Shown one piece after another: positions 33,656 to 35,228 of a DNA stretch of 35,228 bases. The number at the start of each line of letters is the position of its first letter. Positions within the stretch are counted from its first letter, which is position 1. The translations under genes and the position numbers were made by a program. The DNA comes from Pseudomonadota bacterium (lineage in GTDB: Bacteria > Pseudomonadota > Gammaproteobacteria > Burkholderiales > Burkholderiaceae_C): the NCBI GenBank assembly GCA_021783695.1, contig JAJXTO010000028.1, positions 1-35,228 of the forward strand. The letters are read 5' to 3'. Under the pieces are notes generated by a model. It was not told the DNA's origin. It did no database searches and saw nothing but the letters and a program-made list of their open reading frames with translations.

Positions 33656-34242
33656 TGCTCAGTCCGCAATCTCCCTGGTATGCCTGGGACGGCTGGAATG
33701 CCCGGCTGTTTCTCGCCATCAACCACGCGGGCGACAACCCGGTGTGGAACAACGCCGCGCGTCTGGGTACGGCGCTGGGTGATCATCACCTGCTGCCGGT
33801 CTACATGGGCCTGGCGCTGACCCTTGCCATGCGCTGGCAGCGCGTACTGCCGGTGCGCAGCGTCCTGGTTTATACCTGGGCCAATCTGCTGCTGTTTCTG
33901 GCGATCTATGGTGTGCTCAAACCCTGGGCCAACTTTCCACGCCCTCTCTCCGTTTTCGGTCCGCACGCGGTGCATGTGCTGGGAGACCCCAAGTTCGTAC
34001 ACAGCTTTCCGTCCGGACACGCGGCATTCGCCGCGGTTCTTGCGGCGAGTTTCGCCTTTTCGCTGCCGCGTCCGTGGGGCGCGCTGTTGTGGGTATTCGC
34101 GCTCTGGGTCTGCTGGGCGCGCATCGCGGTGGGTGCGCATTTCCCGGCAGATGTGATCGGCGGCGCACTGGTGGGCTTGCTGTGCGCGCTGGCGGCGCAC
34201 TGGCTGGTTACCTTCTGGGTGCGGGGTGGAAAGTCAGCGTAG
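33655..34242 (+). CDS. PAP2-family membrane phosphatase
   Basis: A 195-residue lipid phosphatase of the PAP2/acid phosphatase superfamily. The three-part active site is present: KPWANFPRP (K-x6-RP), FPSGH with the catalytic His, and RIAVGAHFPADVIGG (SR/R-x5-H-x3-D type). About five membrane helices surround it. Family members dephosphorylate undecaprenyl pyrophosphate, phosphatidic acid or phosphatidylglycerophosphate; the substrate here is not evident. It starts inside the DUF4337 stop and ends 5 bases from the convergent transporter gene, with no separate terminator. Confidence 0.88.
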   Translation: MLSPQSPWYAWDGWNARLFLAINHAGDNPVWNNAARLGTALGDHHLLPVYMGLALTLAMRWQRVLPVRSVLVYTWANLLLFLAIYGVLKPWANFPRPLSVFGPHAVHVLGDPKFVHSFPSGHAAFAAVLAASFAFSLPRPWGALLWVFALWVCWARIAVGAHFPADVIGGALVGLLCALAAHWLVTFWVRGGKSA

Positions 34243-34247
34243 CCACG

Positions 34248-35102
34248 TTACACGCGGGCTGCCGCGGGTCTGCGGGTGGCGTACCACGCGGCCAGCACCA
34301 TCAACACCGCGCCCGCCCAGCCCGGTAGTGTCATCCGCTCGCCCAGCCAAAGCACGGCAAACAGCGTGCCGAACACCGGCTCGCTGCCCATCAATAACGA
34401 CACCCGGCTGGGACTGGTGCGCGCTGCCGCGTAGTTCTGCGCGAAAAAGGCGAACACCGTGCAAAACAGCACCAGAAACATCATGCCGCCCCAAAAACTC
34501 ATTTCCAGGGGAAGCGCTGGCCAGCGCGGGCCGCGCAGGATGACGGTGAGCACCAACAGCCCGAGCGTCACCACTGCGGATTGCAGCGCGGTGAGCGTCA
34601 ACGCGAGCAATGTGTGGCGCGTCGCGAGCCGCCGGGTTTGCGTCACCATGATGGCACGCAGCAAAGCGGCGAACAGGATAAGAACGTCCCCCAGTCCCGG
34701 CCGCCCAAATCCCGTGGTCGCCGTCAGCAAGCCGGCGCCGAGGACGGACAGCACCACCGCCCGCCATACCCGCACGGAAGGTGCATGCCCCAGCAGCAGC
34801 CACTCGGTCAGCGGCGTCAGCGCCACGCTCAGACTGATGAGCAAGGCGGCATTCGCCGCGCTCGTCAAGGTAACGCCGTAGGTTTCGCAGAGGAAGATAG
34901 CCAGCAGATTGGCGCCCAGGATGCCGCCCACCGCCAGTCCACCGCGCCCTTGCGGGGTGAACAAGGGCCGCAGGGTCGGCAGCAGGATAAGAAAGGTCAG
35001 ACCGAAGCGCAGGTTCAGAAAGTCCAGCACGGGCCAGTGGAGCGTCACCTGTTTTGTCACGGCATAGCTGCCTCCCCAAACGGCGGCAACCATCAATAGC
35101 AT
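34248..35102 (-). CDS. EamA/DMT-family transporter, upstream region replaced by an IS
   Basis: A 284-residue protein with ten predicted membrane helices in two EamA repeats. It begins MLLMVAAVWGGSYAVTKQV in helix 1. The second half opens near VLILFAALLRAIMV and ends AGAVLMVLAAWYATRRPA. Such proteins export amino acids, nucleobases or drugs; the substrate is unknown. The ATG at 35102 gives a nearly complete family N-terminus. A TTG at 35114 would lie inside the IS-like end, whose repeats begin at about 35110. The native promoter and perhaps a few N-terminal residues are therefore lost, and expression may depend on the IS. Confidence 0.82.
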   Translation of the reverse strand: MLLMVAAVWGGSYAVTKQVTLHWPVLDFLNLRFGLTFLILLPTLRPLFTPQGRGGLAVGGILGANLLAIFLCETYGVTLTSAANAALLISLSVALTPLTEWLLLGHAPSVRVWRAVVLSVLGAGLLTATTGFGRPGLGDVLILFAALLRAIMVTQTRRLATRHTLLALTLTALQSAVVTLGLLVLTVILRGPRWPALPLEMSFWGGMMFLVLFCTVFAFFAQNYAAARTSPSRVSLLMGSEPVFGTLFAVLWLGERMTLPGWAGAVLMVLAAWYATRRPAAARV

Positions 35103-35109
35103 GGCGGCC

Positions 35110-35228
35110 GACAATTATCTTGATCGCTCAGCGACAACTATCGTGAGCGGTTGACGCACGCCGCCGGGGTGCGTTTTGCGGTCGGGTTTCTACAGTGATT
35201 GCCTTCAAGAGAGAGGCGGTCACTGTGC
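35110..35228 (+). mobile_element. Inward-facing end of an IS21-like element (right)
   Basis: GACAATTATCTTGATCGC (35110-35127) is followed by a second repeat at 35128-35150. That second repeat is identical over 23 bases to the inverted sequence at 78-100. Tandem terminal repeats of this type are typical of IS21-family ends. The rest (35151-35228) has a cagtga/tcactg inverted pair around 35194-35225 and would lead into istA beyond the window. The element sits immediately upstream of the transporter gene. Confidence 0.6.

Overview
The window looks like a chromosomal segment of a GC-rich betaproteobacterium, probably Burkholderiales and perhaps Thiomonas-like (inferred from gene order and protein flavour; no database search was possible). 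The housekeeping blocks yicC-gmk-rpoZ-spoT, ilvB-ilvN-ilvC-psd-pssA and the sigma factor-DUF3619-DUF3106-RDD cluster are typical of that group. Both window edges carry the inward-facing end of an IS21-like element, so the segment lies between two insertion sequence copies, or was assembled between them.

Layout. 1-1663: a degraded IS21-family element (frameshifted istA) cut at its 3' end by a second IS21-like element. 1664-4423: remnant of a genomic island abutting tRNA-Ser(UGA). It holds a RelB/ParE-type toxin-antitoxin pair, a RepA-like AAA ATPase, a small basic protein with an AT-hook-like tail, and a set of short repeats spaced 11-12 bp that look like integrase arm sites. 4424-9239 (minus): tRNA-Ser, hemW, rdgB, rph, and a PP2C phosphatase/Ser-Thr kinase pair. 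9305-13472 (plus): yicC, gmk, rpoZ, spoT. 13500-23090 (minus): recC-recB-recD-greB, each joined to the next by an ATGA stop/start overlap. 23091-25094: a tRNA region with tRNA-Arg(UCU), tRNA-Cys(GCA) and tRNA-Gly(GCC), scarred by tRNA fragments, a dead IS1595-type transposase and further att-like repeats. 25095-30423 (minus): pssA, psd, ilvC, ilvN, ilvB. 30822-34242 (plus): sigma factor, DUF3619, DUF3106, RDD, DUF4337 and PAP2 phosphatase genes. 34248-35102 (minus): an EamA-type transporter gene with its upstream side taken by the right-hand IS end.

How the parts work together. RecC, RecB and RecD form the double-strand-break repair enzyme and are co-encoded with the transcript-cleavage factor GreB. 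The yicC-spoT block covers RNA turnover, GMP phosphorylation, the RNA polymerase omega subunit and (p)ppGpp control. IlvB/IlvN/IlvC carry out the first steps of branched-chain amino acid synthesis, and PssA/Psd make phosphatidylethanolamine. The sigma-factor cluster appears to be a small envelope operon.

The most unusual signal is in the tRNA region. A tRNA-Cys gene with a GGCGGGG acceptor is broken: its 5' half is interrupted inside the anticodon loop by a 30-nt terminator-like hairpin, and a T-arm plus acceptor end that pairs with it perfectly lies about 800 bp away. The intervening DNA carries an intact tRNA-Cys of a different sequence type next to a dead transposase. This looks like replacement of a native essential tRNA by an acquired one. 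A second oddity is a diverged 15-codon echo of the ilvC 3' end just downstream of ilvC, which suggests past allelic replacement. I saw no CRISPR array, rRNA or recognisable phage-defence system.
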